A DNA stretch of 64,000 nt from Sphagnum compactum (lineage: Eukaryota > Bryophyta > Sphagnopsida > Sphagnales). Under the pieces are notes generated by a model. That model saw only the letters and a program-made list of their open reading frames with translations. It ran no database searches and was not told the origin of the DNA. Each line of letters opens with the position of its first letter. Within the stretch, counting starts at the first letter, position 1. A program made the position numbers and the translations under genes. Shown piece after piece: positions 26,501 through 38,929 of this stretch. The stretch spans positions 7,099,495 to 7,163,494 of the forward strand of contig OZ234502.1 in the NCBI GenBank assembly GCA_965153455.1, given 5' to 3'.

Positions 26501-27837
26501 TAATGATGGCTTTGGGACCTAAATTATGTTCCAATATTAGATTGATACTGGTTTTTAGAGGCTCTGTTTCCACTGTCATACTGGTACCTGGGATGAAGTT
26601 TCCTAGTGCCAATGGACTCAACTCCATGTTCCAGCCTGGTGTGAGGTCACTGGACAGATTTAACTCCATGTTCCAGCCCAGTGTGAGTCATCATTGGGCA
26701 GATGCAGACCAGAGCTGAGACCACTTCTTCAATGTGTGCCTAGATTCTTTTTTTACCACATGCAATGGATTGTAACCAGTGAAAACCATCATCTGCATTC
26801 TTGGGGTAACTCAATGTACAACCTCAAAGTTCAAAATCCTCCTGTCTGTAGCTAATCCTTGCATTTTGTGCAACACATGGGCACTATAGCTCTATCACAG
26901 GAATCATGGTGAGCAGTGCTGTTGAAATAAGGATACTCTACTTTGTCTAAGTATTACTTTGAGAATTTGCAAGACTAGGGGTGCAGGGGGGAGTAGGGGG
27001 GCATGATTGGCTTTTGTTCAAATGTTAAAGAGTCTCTGTAAAAGAGATGCAGAAGTCCGGTCCATGAGAAAGACAGTGCAAAACTTTTGTGCAAACATTT
27101 GGAACTCAACCCCAGATCACTTCCACATAGTCATGACTAAATCCTTTTCCCAAAAGCCTGAATCAGATGCTCAGACCCTGACTAGAGCCATCTTCACTCA
27201 TTGACACCTAGCAATGCTAGTATCACAGGATGGATTCATAGTCAAACACAAGGTGGATATATGTAAGACCAAGGTGCAGGTCACAGGAATACACATGGTC
27301 GTAGCCTTAATTCAGAAAACAGTTGCAAGCACCCAAATCTTTCACCGATTCACAAGCAACTTTCAAGCTCATTGTCTTGGGTGCGCACAGTTTACAATCT
27401 TGAGTGCATGTTCACAGCCAAGTAGAGATTGTATAATCACTGGATTTGAACATCAAATATCTGTACACTTACTCACACGCCTGACAGTGTCTTATTTAGT
27501 GGATTTACTTAAAGGCTGTTAGGATCTACAAATCAGCTTGCATTCCCATCCCTCCAGACAAAACTGTTCAATCATTTGCTGAGGTGGGAATCTGTGAACT
27601 CAATGCCAAGGACGAACAGTCTGAATAGCCGTTTACAAAAAAAAGAATGCAGTCAATGCTGATAAATCTAGCAAATGGATGCATTGAGTTACACTGCAAG
27701 TACCGGTTGTACGTCGTTCAGTATGATTCTCGGAATTGATGAATCTCGTCGGTTGGTGCAGATTGTACAGTTCTTTGCTGGACGTATGATGAGGCCCTAT
27801 GGCACAACAACTTGGACGTCGGTGGGTGGGAATTCTT
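23597..27837. other. Upstream region of the 305-aa gene and intergenic sequence
   Basis: 23597-24420 contains a CT-rich tract (24245-24272 on the plus strand, GA-rich on the minus) and a candidate 5' UTR donor near 24190, so it is probably the promoter and leader of the minus-strand gene. A short direct repeat (AACTCCATGTTCCAGCC, period 42) is at 26620-26690. The 115-codon plus-strand frame at 24377-24724 has no domain and is not called. The rest shows nothing I can name. Confidence 0.4.
26620..26690. repeat. Short direct repeat, period 42 bp
   Basis: AACTCCATGTTCCAGCC begins at 26620 and again at 26662, each followed by a GTGTGAG variant. It is non-coding, of unknown role. Confidence 0.7.
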
Positions 27838-28215
27838 TCAATTGTGTGCTGGTTGGTTTGTATGAGGAGGTGTGCCAGTCCAGAACTCGGATTTCCTCTT
27901 CACTTGCTTTGCCTTCTTCAATGCACGTAAAGGGTCGACGTTTCCGATGACAGTCACCTTGAGATTGTACTGGTCGCACATCACGGCACTGACGCCCTTC
28001 ACCTCCAGCAGTAACTCCCTCACTTTCTGCTCGCATTTGGTACAACAAATGGGTACCATCAACTCCAAGACCGGCACCACATTTCCATGAGCGATCAGCT
28101 GCTGGTGACCAGTTTCATTGTTGTAGTAGCTACTATTTGGGGTGTGCCTCGAGTAATCGACAATGTAGCTAGGCTCACTCGCACCGTAGAAGCATTCAGT
28201 CATCGACATTGCCAT
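27838..28215 (-). CDS. HMA-domain metal-binding protein, intronless, 125 aa
   Basis: One uninterrupted frame. The first ATG is at 28215 (MAMSMTECFYGA); an upstream in-frame GTG is unlikely to be used. The HMA domain runs from about residue 49 to 108: VLELMVPICCTKCEQKV, then LLLEVKGVSAVMCDQYNLKV, then NVDPLRALKKAKQVKRK. C57, C58 and C61 form the CCxxC metal site. The protein ends PAHN, so it lacks the CaaX box of isoprenylated relatives. It should be a small soluble metal-binding or adaptor protein. It is intronless where the paralogues at 6243 and 59742 are split at the LxG|V position, so it may be retroposed, although no poly-A or target duplication was found. It lies head-to-head with the frame at 28626, with about 410 bp between starts. 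Confidence 0.82.
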   Translation of the reverse strand: MAMSMTECFYGASEPSYIVDYSRHTPNSSYYNNETGHQQLIAHGNVVPVLELMVPICCTKCEQKVRELLLEVKGVSAVMCDQYNLKVTVIGNVDPLRALKKAKQVKRKSEFWTGTPPHTNQPAHN

Positions 28216-28625
28216 CGAGGTCGCACAAAATTCGGACACACAAATTCACTCAACTATAGAATAAAACTACTAGTGTCCCAATCTCGTTTTCGCACTCGAC
28301 ACCAAAACTCTCCCTTGTTCACAAATTCACGAACTACTTCTTCACAGGAAATTTCTTCCCAATACTACGGACCCTATGAGCGAGCTTGACCACATCGCTG
28401 GTTATAACGTTAATCACGCAGAATTAGGGATACTCCAAATTCTTTAGCACTCTTGGCAGTGGACATCGAGGGACAAGAAGATTGCGGATTCACATCGTGG
28501 GACTTAAGGTGGTTATATGGGCGATTGTTCTGTGTGTTGGAGGAGGGGCCGGTGTGGGGCTGGAGGTGTCGGGGGTCGCGTGTGCGAGAAGCTTGTGCAA
28601 GAGTTTTTAGCAGAAGTTACACGGA
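28216..28625. promoter_or_regulatory. Candidate bidirectional promoter
   Basis: This 410-bp interval separates the ATG of the minus-strand HMA gene (28215) from the plus-strand ATG at 28626. It is locally GC-rich on the right half (28490-28620). No specific element is claimed. It is bidirectional only if the 28626 exon is real. Confidence 0.3.
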
Positions 28626-28771
28626 ATGGTGCCAGTAGCCTTGAAGACCGAGCCTGTACAGAAGCCGACTCCCGAGAAGATTCTCTTCTTCTGCGGCGGA
28701 GGAAACGAGGACACGGGTTTCTTCCACCTCGTGATCGGTCGGCTCCATCTCAATGAACCTCGCACATACAG
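28626..28771 (+). CDS. Possible first coding exon of an unidentified gene
   Basis: The ATG at 28626 is preceded by an in-frame TAG seven codons upstream, so it can only be a start. The frame reads 48 codons, including PTPEKILFFCGGGNEDTG and HLVIGRLHLNEPRTY, then reaches a possible donor (CAG|GTCGTT) just before a CT/CA microsatellite. The region is locally GC-rich, as expected for a 5' exon, and is divergent from the HMA gene at 28215. A competing frame (28517-28756) is also open, so frame choice is uncertain. No downstream exon was recognised and no family is identified. Confidence 0.3.
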
Positions 28772-28787
28772 GTCGTTACCTTGTTAC

Positions 28788-28834
28788 CTCTCTCTCTCTC
28801 TCTCTCTCTCTCTCATACACACACACACACACTC
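28788..28834. repeat. (TC)n-(AC)n compound microsatellite
   Basis: A (TC)n tract of about 26 bp is followed by an (AC)n tract of about 16 bp. It lies directly after the possible exon at 28626. Confidence 0.9.
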
Positions 28835-29194
28835 TGCTCTAATGTGATAGTGACAAAAGTAAGTTAACCAGACTGTGTTCATGTTCACAAATGACCTTTA
28901 CGTGTTTGCACCTTATAATTGATTGCTGTGCCACTGCCGGCAATGTGGCATGGCCCTGAGACCACACCCCCATTCTCTCTTATTCGAAGTTAGAAAAAAG
29001 GTAATTATTCCTGGATTACTTTGTCAGACAAAATTGCCAGCTCTTTCTCTTCTCCTGAGTCCTGCTGCAATTTGATTTTGTAACGTGCTACCTACTCTCT
29101 GTTTCTACTTAAAATGATGTAATTTGGTCCTGTAACTTGCTAGTGTGTTAGTTTGCCTGGTCCTTTTCCACATGTGGCAGCAATGATGATCTTT

Positions 29195-29385
29195 GGTTTT
29201 CTTTTTTTTCTTTTGAAGCACAACAGCAGACTTGACCTGCCAAATGGTTGGCACCCCCAAGTCAAGCTCATTGGCAGAGGGCCTGCAGGAGTTCAACCTA
29301 CACTGCACCGGGTTTGAACGCAGGACCTTTTTTAAGTTCCAGGGTCCCAGAATGGGCTATACCAGTGAGCCATCACCCCTCGGCA
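29195..29385 (-). mobile_element. tRNA-derived SINE, about 190 bp
   Basis: Read on the minus strand, the head has an A-box-like TGGCTCACTGGTATAGCCCA (29372-29353) and a B-box GTTCAAACCCGG (29319-29308), the internal polymerase III promoter of tRNA-derived SINEs. The body then runs to an A-rich tail (the T-rich plus-strand tract at 29195-29214). ATGATCTTT flanks both sides (29186-29194 and about 29386-29394), consistent with a target-site duplication. It does not fold as a working tRNA. The exact ends are approximate. Confidence 0.65.
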
Positions 29386-29394
29386 ATGATCTTT

Positions 29395-31394
29395 ATTTTG
29401 AGTATACATGTGCATGTTATGGGAATGACATGGGCTGGTTTTATAGAAACCCAAGTTTAGGATGACAAAATAGAGTTTGGTGATGGGAAGTGCCCTAAAC
29501 CAAAAAATGAGGAAAACAAAATATCAATAGGTAATGGACAAAAGAGGGGTTATTTTTAGTGTTTTGTTTAGGGAATGAGTTTTGAAATGGTTTTATAAAA
29601 CCCCAAGTTTGGGTTGGGCAAACATAGACTTTTGGTGATGAGGTTTAGATGTACTTGTGTGACCATAAATGTGAAAAACAAGATATTTTTAATTCTATTC
29701 CTCTCCATTTTCTCAACATGTTAAAGCTCCCAAGTAGTGTGAACTTCAAGTCCTTCTTAGCAATTTTGAAAGCATATGGACTAAACCAACAAACACCAAA
29801 AGGGGAAATAGGACTAGAAGATCATAAATTATAATTCAAAATAATCAAGGTAAAGCTAGAACACACAAATCAAATAGTAGATGAAGAAAAGTCCCAAAAG
29901 CTAAAACAACACATATTAGAACTTAAAGTAGTTGAAGAAAACCCACAAGAACTAGAATAACATAAATAAAGCCTTAGAGGAGTCCAAGATGATACATGAA
30001 ATGTAAAACAACCACAAGAAAAAGATCTAGGGGCGATTACAAAAGGAGCACACCATCTTCATCCTTTTTGTCGATTTGAACATCTAGTTGGTCTGCAATT
30101 AGGTCTTGTATCTTTGACAAATCATGTCCTCCATTTTCTGAAATTTCCTTTACCTTCTTAGAAACTTGTCCCTACACATTGACCATGTTTCCACCAAGTT
30201 CCTTTTATTTTGTGCTATTTGCCTCTTTTATCCATCGACTTCACTTTCCTCTTATTATACATTTGAGTGCATATTTTGTATTTAATAGACTTCTGAATTG
30301 CTTTATGTGGGTGAAAGCACACTAAGTGAGGACCATTTCAAACAAAAATATATATTTTTTTTTTAATGCATTTTGTATTAGTTTGGGGGCAATTTCTTTT
30401 GCTTTTCATCTAACATTTGATAAACATATAAATTGAATTTTGATACAAAGGCTTCCAACATAATTCAAATGACACTAATTTTTCAACAAATTTTTTTGCA
30501 AGACACTTATATGTGTTTGAATGGAAAATTTCATCTAGATGTTTTTTGTGAATCACAAAAGTGGATCTTTTCATATGGAATTGAAATGGTAGGTTGAAAG
30601 CACACTAGGGGCACCCAACTTGGGCTATTTCATGACATGTGCATAAAATATACACCTACAAAATGTGTTGCATTTAATTTGGGGTTTCACTTTTGGTGTT
30701 TGGGCTTAATATTTTGATTTTCACAAAGTTAATGTTATTTGATATTATATATATATATATATATAAACTCAAGGAATGATGGGTATATTTATGGTATATG
30801 TAGTATAATATAGCCCTTTCTTAAAAATTGCACTAGGCTTGGGTTTGAATTGGTTAACCAAAAAATTATTGAAATGAAATTTTTTAAAATGGCCCACCTC
30901 ATATATCTTATCATCTTCCATTTGAAAATGAGTGTTTGTCAAAATGTTAATTCACCACATATTTATGGTCATCGCCCCACAAAACGTCAATTTGTGATAT
31001 GATAATTATCAAACTCTTCAAATGGTTCACAAACGTACTCCAATCATATGGAATCATAATGTTTAGTAGATATTACAAATTTCATGAAGAATAAAATCAT
31101 TTTAATCCTTTCTGGAATATATTTGCATCTATTTAGTATGTTTTGACATTTATTTTTGGCACAAATATACTCTAACAATCACATCATATCAAATAAAAAA
31201 GTGTAGTTTCTTTGGTAGAAATTTCCCTTCTTTAATTTTTGGATCCTTTGGAATCCACACCAAATCTCCATCTTAAAATATTTTCAATTGTTTTTCATCA
31301 TCATTTTGATCCTTTCAAGTATTTGGATATAATCAATATTTACCCCTACTATGATCCTTATTTCATCAAGCAAGACTAGGTCTTCCATCCAAAC
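29395..31394. other. AT-rich intergenic sequence
   Basis: No gene. A (TA)n tract lies at 30743-30765. Segment 31030-31215 is similar to 42210-42380 in the same orientation (starting GGAATCATAATGTTTA and ending GTAGTTTCTTTGG), which marks another dispersed repeat near both gypsy remnants. Confidence 0.45.
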
Positions 31395-32330
31395 TAGTAA
31401 TACATTCCTCTAGCTCCCATCTTTCTTAGCAATTGTTCGATTGGTTGGGACTACAAATTCGATACCTAAGCGATAATGGCATTAAACCATATACTAGTTC
31501 GTATGGGGTGTGTTGTGTGGAAACCTTGTATGCAATTTGGTGGGCCCATAATGTAGTCGGTAGCATTACATCCTAGTCATTTCAGTTAGCATTTACTAAC
31601 TTGGTCAATATTTGCTTCAACATTTTATTGATTGATTCTGCCAAACCATTTCCTTGAGGATAGTAAGTGGTAGATTTATGACATGTTATCATAAATTCTT
31701 GAACCAATAATTCAATAGAAGTGTTTATAAATTGGTTCCCTTGATCATTAACTAAGTGCACAGGGCAACCAAATCGTGTTATAATATTTTTGTAAAAAAT
31801 TAGTAATATTTCTTGTTGTATTATCATGTAATGGCTTTGCGTCAACCCATTTTGTTTTATAATCTATGGTGACTATAATATATTGATTCCCAATATAACG
31901 AGCTATAGGCTTGATTGGACCCATGTAATCCAATCCCCATTTCGTAAATGGTTCAAAGGCAAGTATTAGGTGTAGTGGCCCCTTGCCACTTCTATATATG
32001 GGCAGTAATCATTGATAGATATCACAAGACTAGCACAATTTAGCCACGTATTGCTGAAGGGTTGGCCATCGATATCTTATCGTTAATATTTTTAAAATTT
32101 AGTTGTGCTTAATATTTATGTCTCTTGTCAGGCCTTCATGTAGTTTGGTAAGAATGACACTTCCCTTGGTAGGTGAGAGGCATTGTCAAAGAATGCCATC
32201 TGGCCCCAATGTATAGAATTTCTTCCATAAAGAGTATAAGGTCAGGACTTCATGGTCAGATGTTTCGTCTCCCATTAGGGAGATCACCTTTGAAATAACC
32301 CTCCTACAAATATTCTTTTATTGGTGCATA
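31395..32330 (-). pseudogene. Ty3/gypsy integrase remnant
   Basis: Minus-strand pieces read in order. LHEG and RWPTLQQYVAKLC*SCDIY are remains of the HHCC zinc domain with a stop inside CxxC. Next come LDYMGPIKPIARYIGNQYI, VTIDYKTKWVDAKP (first catalytic Asp), FGCPVHLVNDQGNQF (second Asp) and PQGNGLAESINKML (Glu), then AYKVSTQHTPYELVYG. The DDE core is recognisable, but the frame shifts near 31790 and stops occur, so it is dead. No LTRs were found for it. The family assignment follows from integrase motif order. Confidence 0.85.
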
Positions 32331-32339
32331 CCAATTGAC

Positions 32340-32775
32340 AGTTATTAAGAAAATAACAACATTAAGAAGTATACACCAATAGTTCATGCTCCTGCCATTA
32401 GCCTGGGCCAAGATGGCAAAGAACTTAGGTAGGCAAAAAAAACTTCTTGCAGCCAATGAGGTGAGGTAGCATGCATCCATGGAACCAGGTTTTTTTCCTT
32501 TAGGGGAAGGTGTGGGTGTTTGATTTCTTTTGTTTTCAAAGAGTTCCTATGAAGTTTTCATTGTGTTCTCATCAAGTTCCTCGTGAGTTCCCCAAGTTCC
32601 CAATAGCTCCCCACTTCATCCATATCCTTTGCCCTAAGTTCTACTCTTGTAACCTACATAAGCAGCCCAAAGGAGGAGATTGCAACATATCTATTTTGGA
32701 AATATTCAAAGTTGGATTTTATTTTTTTTGATGGGCCAATCAAAGATGCCCATCACAAATAGAAAAAAATTTGAA
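32340..32775 (+). repeat. Dispersed repeat family R2, copy 2 (diverged)
   Basis: Shows the R2 order of landmarks: CATTAGCCTGGGCCAAGATG, CTTGCAGCCAATGAGG, GTTCTCATCAAGTTCC phrases, ACCTACATAAGCAGCCCAAA. It ends in TTTGATGGGCCAATCA. It is directly followed by copy 3. Confidence 0.55.
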
Positions 32776-32824
32776 CTTTAGGGGTCCCCACAACTAATTA
32801 ATATGAATCACAAATATACTACCA

Positions 32825-33290
32825 TAAGAATGGGTAGGGTGTTCTTTGCAAGGGGTATTAGCCTAGGCCAGTAATGGTGAACTCTTTTGGGAAGATAAAT
32901 TTCATGCAACCAATACAAAGGCCCAAGCATGCAGTCAAGGTGCCTTGCTTTTTTCCTTTTAAGGTTTTTTTTGGGGGGGGGGGTGTTTTTTTCATTTTTC
33001 CTTAGTTCCCAATGTGTTCCCACTATGTTCCCTTTAAGCTCCAATGGGTTCCCATCAGGTTCTCAAAATGTTCCTCAAATGTGTTCCACGGCATGTTCTC
33101 CATAGCACCTCACTTTTATCCCATATGCTTTGGCAAATGTTGTCTTCCCTTCACCTATATAGGTTGGCCAAAGGGGAGGAACTCTAAACTTCAAAATAGA
33201 ACCTTCTATTTTGGGGAGCCTCCATAGATTCATTGTTTTTTTGGAGTGATGGGCCAATCAAATTGGCTTGTTGCAACAAAAAAATAAAAT
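32825..33290 (+). repeat. Dispersed repeat family R2, copy 3
   Basis: The closest match in the window to 12485-12930, including GCAAGGGGTATTAGCC, AAGCATGCAGTCAAGGTGCC, a poly-G run near 32974, ATAGCACCTCACTTTTAT, GGCCAAAGGGGAGGAACTCT and GATGGGCCAATCAAATTGGC. Confidence 0.7.
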
Positions 33291-33444
33291 CCATTAGTTT
33301 CACCATTCATGTGGGAAGAAAAAAAATTCAAATTCGCCAGAAATACTCGCATTTTTTATACGAAGAGCCACCGGTAGAAATCCCAAAAAGTCCAGGAAAA
33401 GCGCTGCATGGCACTCAAAAACGTTGGAAGTTCTCCTGGGTTCA

Positions 33445-33720
33445 TAAACTTGTGATTGATTGTGAACAGAGCATGCACTGTACATTCTTGAAGCTGGTAG
33501 GCTGGTAGCTTTCCTGAACCAGCCTGGGCTCGTACCTCAAGAAGCAGGGACCTCATGAGTAATGAGTATTCAGCATGCACCGGAAAAGGTTAAAGATTCT
33601 TCTAGAGACAGAAATTGTGATTGCTTGTGCAGATGGTGTACTTTACATTTCTGGAAACAAGTCGTTTGGGGCTCGTGTATCAAAAAACAGAAACCTCATG
33701 AGTATGCAGCATGTGTTGCC
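33445..33720. repeat. Diverged direct duplication, about 150 bp
   Basis: TTGTGATTGATTGTGAACAG...GTACATTC...GGGCTCGT...CTCATGAGTAATGAGTATTCAGCATG is echoed at 33615-33715 by TTGTGATTGCTTGTGCAGA...TTACATTT...GGGCTCGT...CTCATGAGTATGCAGCATG. No domain is visible in any frame. Confidence 0.55.
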
Positions 33721-36700
33721 ATGAACTTAAGGAGAGTCTGGACAAAGGCCACATAACCTAAATTATTATTGGAACTGAGAGAGCACATGTTAGAAAACTT
33801 CAAGCGTACATTCACCTGGTGCTTTACTAAACATGGGTGTGCTGCATTCCCTGTTTTGGTCATCGTACTCCTTCCATAGAAACAAATTCCCACAACATGC
33901 ATAGATATTTGTCCCTTGAAAGTGTAATACCAGCAAAACATCCTGATTGCTTGCATTTTCTTGCATCCAGCATATTAGGGCCACTGGTCATGAGCCAGGG
34001 TTTTTTTTTTTTCGATTTTGTGACACTGAAAATTTGGCGAGTTTTCCAAAAACAATTATCAAGTTTAGTAGAATTCAAAAATTTGTCAAAACACAAAAAC
34101 ACTGGTAGGTACTCATAGAATATAGGAATTACACTTAATCAAGAATATGAAACCAGAACACATGAAACTGCAATTTAATCATGGGTTAATTGCAACATTG
34201 AACCTGGAAACTTGGTCATTATCCATATTTTAAGCTTTGTTTTTGTCGGTGAATATATATATAGTCCAAACTGAAGCTGATTTGACTGAGAGACTCTTCC
34301 TCTCTGCTACAATTGCAACCAGTGTTGGTTGGTTGTGGGTTAGAGCCTGGTTCTAAGAATTAAGCCTGGTGGGTCTACATGGGGCAAGCCTTGTTACAAG
34401 ACTAGCCCTGGTCAAACCCCAGGTTCCATGAACTTGACTTCAGAATGCCAGGGTCATCTAGACCCGACCCTAGAATCAGCTTGAGCATCTTAAGGCTCAA
34501 TTTATAGCGTCCAAGTCTTAAGGCTCATTTTATAGGAGGGGTCACATCTCCACCCAAGTACCTTTTTCTTGGGTTTAATGATAACCCTCTTTCATTTACT
34601 CATCAAAGTTTGAAGAGTCCAAAAGAGAACTCTTGGAATTTCTCTCCAAGTTTGTCGAGTTAGAGCAATGGATAGGTGGGCAATGCATATGGGATAAAAA
34701 TGAGTCTGTTCCCTCTTGCCTTATACGAAAAGTCTTCCCTCTCCATTTTCTTTTGATTATATATGTTAGTGAGGTTGATGACCAAACATTTAGTGTACTA
34801 AAATCTTAAAATCTTTGAACATTGCTCCTTTGCCTCCAGAGTTAAAAGAGTTTACATAGAGCTTTGCTTATGCACCTGTAACCATTTAGATTGCTCAAAA
34901 TGGACAAGAAATGAGGAAAATGTAGGATACAAAAGTAAGGATATCAGTGCTTGGTGATGGGTGTTTTCAAACATTTTATGATTTAGACAGACTCATCTTC
35001 TTTGTGGTTCCTCTTCATTACTCCATTGCCTGTGGATCCAAAAAAGTTTGTAAACAAAATCCTTAAATAAACATATGTGACTTCAAGAACAACTTGGTTT
35101 AGTGTGCTACTCACAAAACTGGTGAGGTTGCATGTAGATTGCAGTTTAAATGTTTTTAAAAAAATCTGAAACCCGAAATTGGCCGTTGAACCCCAGTCCT
35201 CAATAAGGATCTAAAACCAAACCTGCCTTGAACCCAGAATAGATGAGTTTTAATTTTTGAGAATATTCCTTGGATTGAAAAACAATCGGTCTTTCATTTT
35301 ACAAAACATTCTGGACATCAACCCTATGGTACTTCTAAAAACCAAGAACCAGCTAACACTGGTTGCAACTTGCAAACTTACAGGCTGCTACAGCACCTTG
35401 TGTGAGGGTGGGTTTAGGGAGCTACTTGTTATCTCCAAGAGTCAGACATGATTCCCAAGTCTTGCTTGTTGGGGACGATAGGTATGATGGCTGAATAATA
35501 AAAGGTAAAATGAAACTGTTTCATCCTTTTACAGCAACTCAAAAGTTGCTGCAAAACTCCATATCAAATCCGTGTGAGTGGTCCCTGACCATGTGCCTCC
35601 TTGGGTCCTCCACCAGTAGGCAGTCATTAATTGAAATTTAAGGAGAGTCACTCTTGAAATTCTGCTATTTTATGGAACCAACACGCCAGAAACCCAGTCT
35701 AGCCATCAAATTTGATTTTCGACTTTGGACCCTTGATTGGATTCGAGATGATAGTAACAACTTTTTTTCAGACCTCAACTCAATGCAAACCGTTGGATCA
35801 AAAACTAGCAGCCTTTCATGACCAATTTAACCATACAATTCGTCAATGAATTGGAAAGGGATTAGGCAGGTGTCAATAGATCTCCTCTGAGTATTCTAAA
35901 GTTTCAGGTCAGATGAATTGTTATACTTTTGGGTCCCACTCTGTTGTTCCTCTCTTACTTATGATGATGGAGCTTGACTAGCCAACTCCTCAGGCGACCA
36001 ATTCAATAAGCGCTGGCTTGGCAGCCCACACATGGCTAACACACGTATTTTGGGGAAGTAGTGTTCATTGATTTCCTCACATTTTGTTCATCACATTAGG
36101 TGCCCAAATTTGTGATGACATACTAAAATCCCTGGGAAACCATCATGGACAAAGGGAACCTTATGACAACTCGATATTTTAAAGTGCTCGGTGATGACTA
36201 TGTGCAAGGAGTTTTCACTAGGTTCTAGATGTGCAAGTAGTTGTGAAATTTACTTTTCACAGTGTGATTTTTTTAAAATGTTGCATACGGGCATGACAAT
36301 GTATCAAATATATATTTTTTTTTAAATAAAATTATTTGATGACATTCTTGAATGTACGATAATTTATATATCTTAACTTTGTACTTATATATTTCATTAA
36401 TTATTCTAACATAAGTTTGAACACCATGTTCATCAATTAGTTTCAAATATATTTGTTACTTGATTTTATTATAATTAAATTTCTCAAAATTTATATATAA
36501 CTTACCATAAATTCAGGGGAGAGTGTAATGATTTCATAAATACATTTAAAGAGATTTTGAATACTAGACTATTTTTTAGTACATTGTATTTAAAATTAGA
36601 CTTTGAAATATCACTTTTGTTTTTGGTCTATTTTATCATGCTTTCACCATAATTATACAAAAATTCCATGACAACTAGAGGATTCATTTTCAAAAGTCCA

Positions 36701-38929
36701 AATATATGATAAAGTTTTTTAAAAAATTGAATATTTTATACATTATCTAACATATATAAATTCTATTATCAAATATTTAAATCCTAATCATGAAAATCAA
36801 CCATGTTGTTAATGTGACCGTTTCAAATGCAAAATTGATGACTTGCATAAATTGTAATTGTGACATTTGTTTTGTATAATGCACCTTGCTTATGCTTATG
36901 CCTAAAGAAGGTGGTCATTGTTGCTTTTGTCAATCCACACAAAAGTGCTAAAAAAAACTCAACACATGAAAGGGTTGTTTCAATTTTGGTCTACATCTAT
37001 GCTATGTTCTAGTTTTAATAGGTTGGAATTTTGTGGAATCAAGTACATTCCCATCTAAAAACTTAGTCAAAGGTACCAATACCACAATGTATACAAAATT
37101 TGCTACAACCTATATGCAAATGTACTAATGTATCTTATAAGATTTATGGTCCAACCACATTGATAATTAGATGGTAATTGGACGTTAAAGATAATCTCAT
37201 TCACACCTAATGTTACACATAAGATGGCAGATGACATGGAATTTGATGTGTCATGGAAATGTTAACTAAAAGGATAAAATAACAATAATGTTAACAAACC
37301 ATTGTCAATCTTAAAAAAAACACAATACCTACAAGAGGTTATGATGTTAAGTTGCCTACCAAAAATCTAAACATATAATTTGACGGTAAGTTTGCACTTG
37401 TCAATTTGCATCACATCGAAATGCATTGTTGTCCTTGTCATTGTTTTGTGTTTTTGTACATTACAACAATAGAAGTTCACCAAAGAACATTGAGCTTCAC
37501 ACAAGACAAGATATTTTTTAAAATGCCTAAAGAGAATGGTGGCTATGACAAATTTGGACAACTTGCAAACAATAAAACACCAAGTAAGCTCAAACTAAAT
37601 TATAATTCAAACGTTCAAAAATGCAATCAATCTTTTGTTCAATGTTGTGAACTAAAAGCTTGTAGATATTCACTTATCTTGAATTCAAATGTTCCAACAA
37701 GTTGTAGGGTGAAAATCCTTTAAGATGTACCACTTAGGATGAAAAAGGACCTAATCCTTAATGAAGTCCTTTTTTCTCTATAGTTTGATCCCCATAAATA
37801 TAAATGAAAAAATAATGTCAAATGTTTTACAATACAATATCTTAGACAATCACAATTCAAGATTCCATCAATATCATTCAGTTTGTGTCTTGGGTATGAT
37901 AAAGTAGGACTAGGTAAAGGAGTATTGAAAAGGATGATCTTGTGATAAAAAATTAGTACATCTTAAATAATCTGAATAGGTCATAGAGTATTTCTTTCTT
38001 GATCATGCAAGCTAAAGTTGTGGATCAATCTTCAAATGAGCAAGAAGAAAAGACATAAGAGTTGGTGGGGGTTGAAGAAGTAGAATCCTCAAAGGCAAGA
38101 TGCTTATTTTTTCAAAAATAGTTGCATAATTGGGTTCTTGCAACAACATTACATGTGCACCATCCACACTTGACATTTCATCCAACACCTACAACAACTC
38201 AATGCACAAACTTTGATTGCCCAATTGGGGCTACTAAGATGTGTATGCATTAATACCATAAAAAAATAATCTAGCAAGGCAAGATGGTGTTAATTTCAAA
38301 AACCAATTTTAATTTACAGCCATGAAAATTTGGTGTAAGATAGTAGATGCAATTAATGGAAGTACACATGCAATTCAATCTAGGAATATTAGGGCTTGTA
38401 AAAATAAATGAGGAGTAATATATGGGTACTTCAAACACTTCTTTGACTACATGTTAAACATCAGCAATAATAGTGAATATTGGACCCTTATTCCATAAGA
38501 GAAGACAATGTTCAACTTCCCAAGAAATAATAACAAGAAAATGTATGAAATGATTGATGCATTTATGGGTGTTTTACTCATGTTTTGTCCCCCCCACATT
38601 TGAGATCTTGTCACCTACTGACAAAATCTAGGTTAGATTAGGGGGGAAACCGAATGGTGAAATGGATTTGTTGTATTAATCAAAAGATTAGATTGATTAA
38701 CTGGGCGTTAGCAATATGTTTACACATTAAGCATGTCATAGATGTGTCCAATTAGGTCCTTCCTCACCATTTCTCTTGGTAAATATTAATGTTCCAACAT
38801 TGTACTAAATCTAAAATTTGTTATTTAACATGTTATTTTGCAAATACTAAATCTATCTCAAAACAACTATAGGAATCAAATTAGATATTAACCAAAACTC
38901 CATCACATCATGCAAATTTTCATAGTTCT
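33721..38929. other. AT-rich intergenic sequence
   Basis: No gene or recognisable element could be supported across this stretch. Open frames are short and featureless. Confidence 0.35.

Noticed and set aside
28126-28239. GTG start at 28239 for the intronless HMA gene
   Set aside because: Non-ATG initiation is rare in plants and three in-frame ATGs follow within 40 bases; 28215 is the first.
29300-29380. A tRNA gene on the minus strand
   Set aside because: A- and B-box words are present, but the arms do not form a convincing cloverleaf, and an A-rich tail with target duplication fits a SINE better.
33356-33580. 74-codon minus-strand frame in a less AT-rich stretch
   Set aside because: Lies in a diverged direct duplication, shows no domain, and the second copy does not keep the frame.
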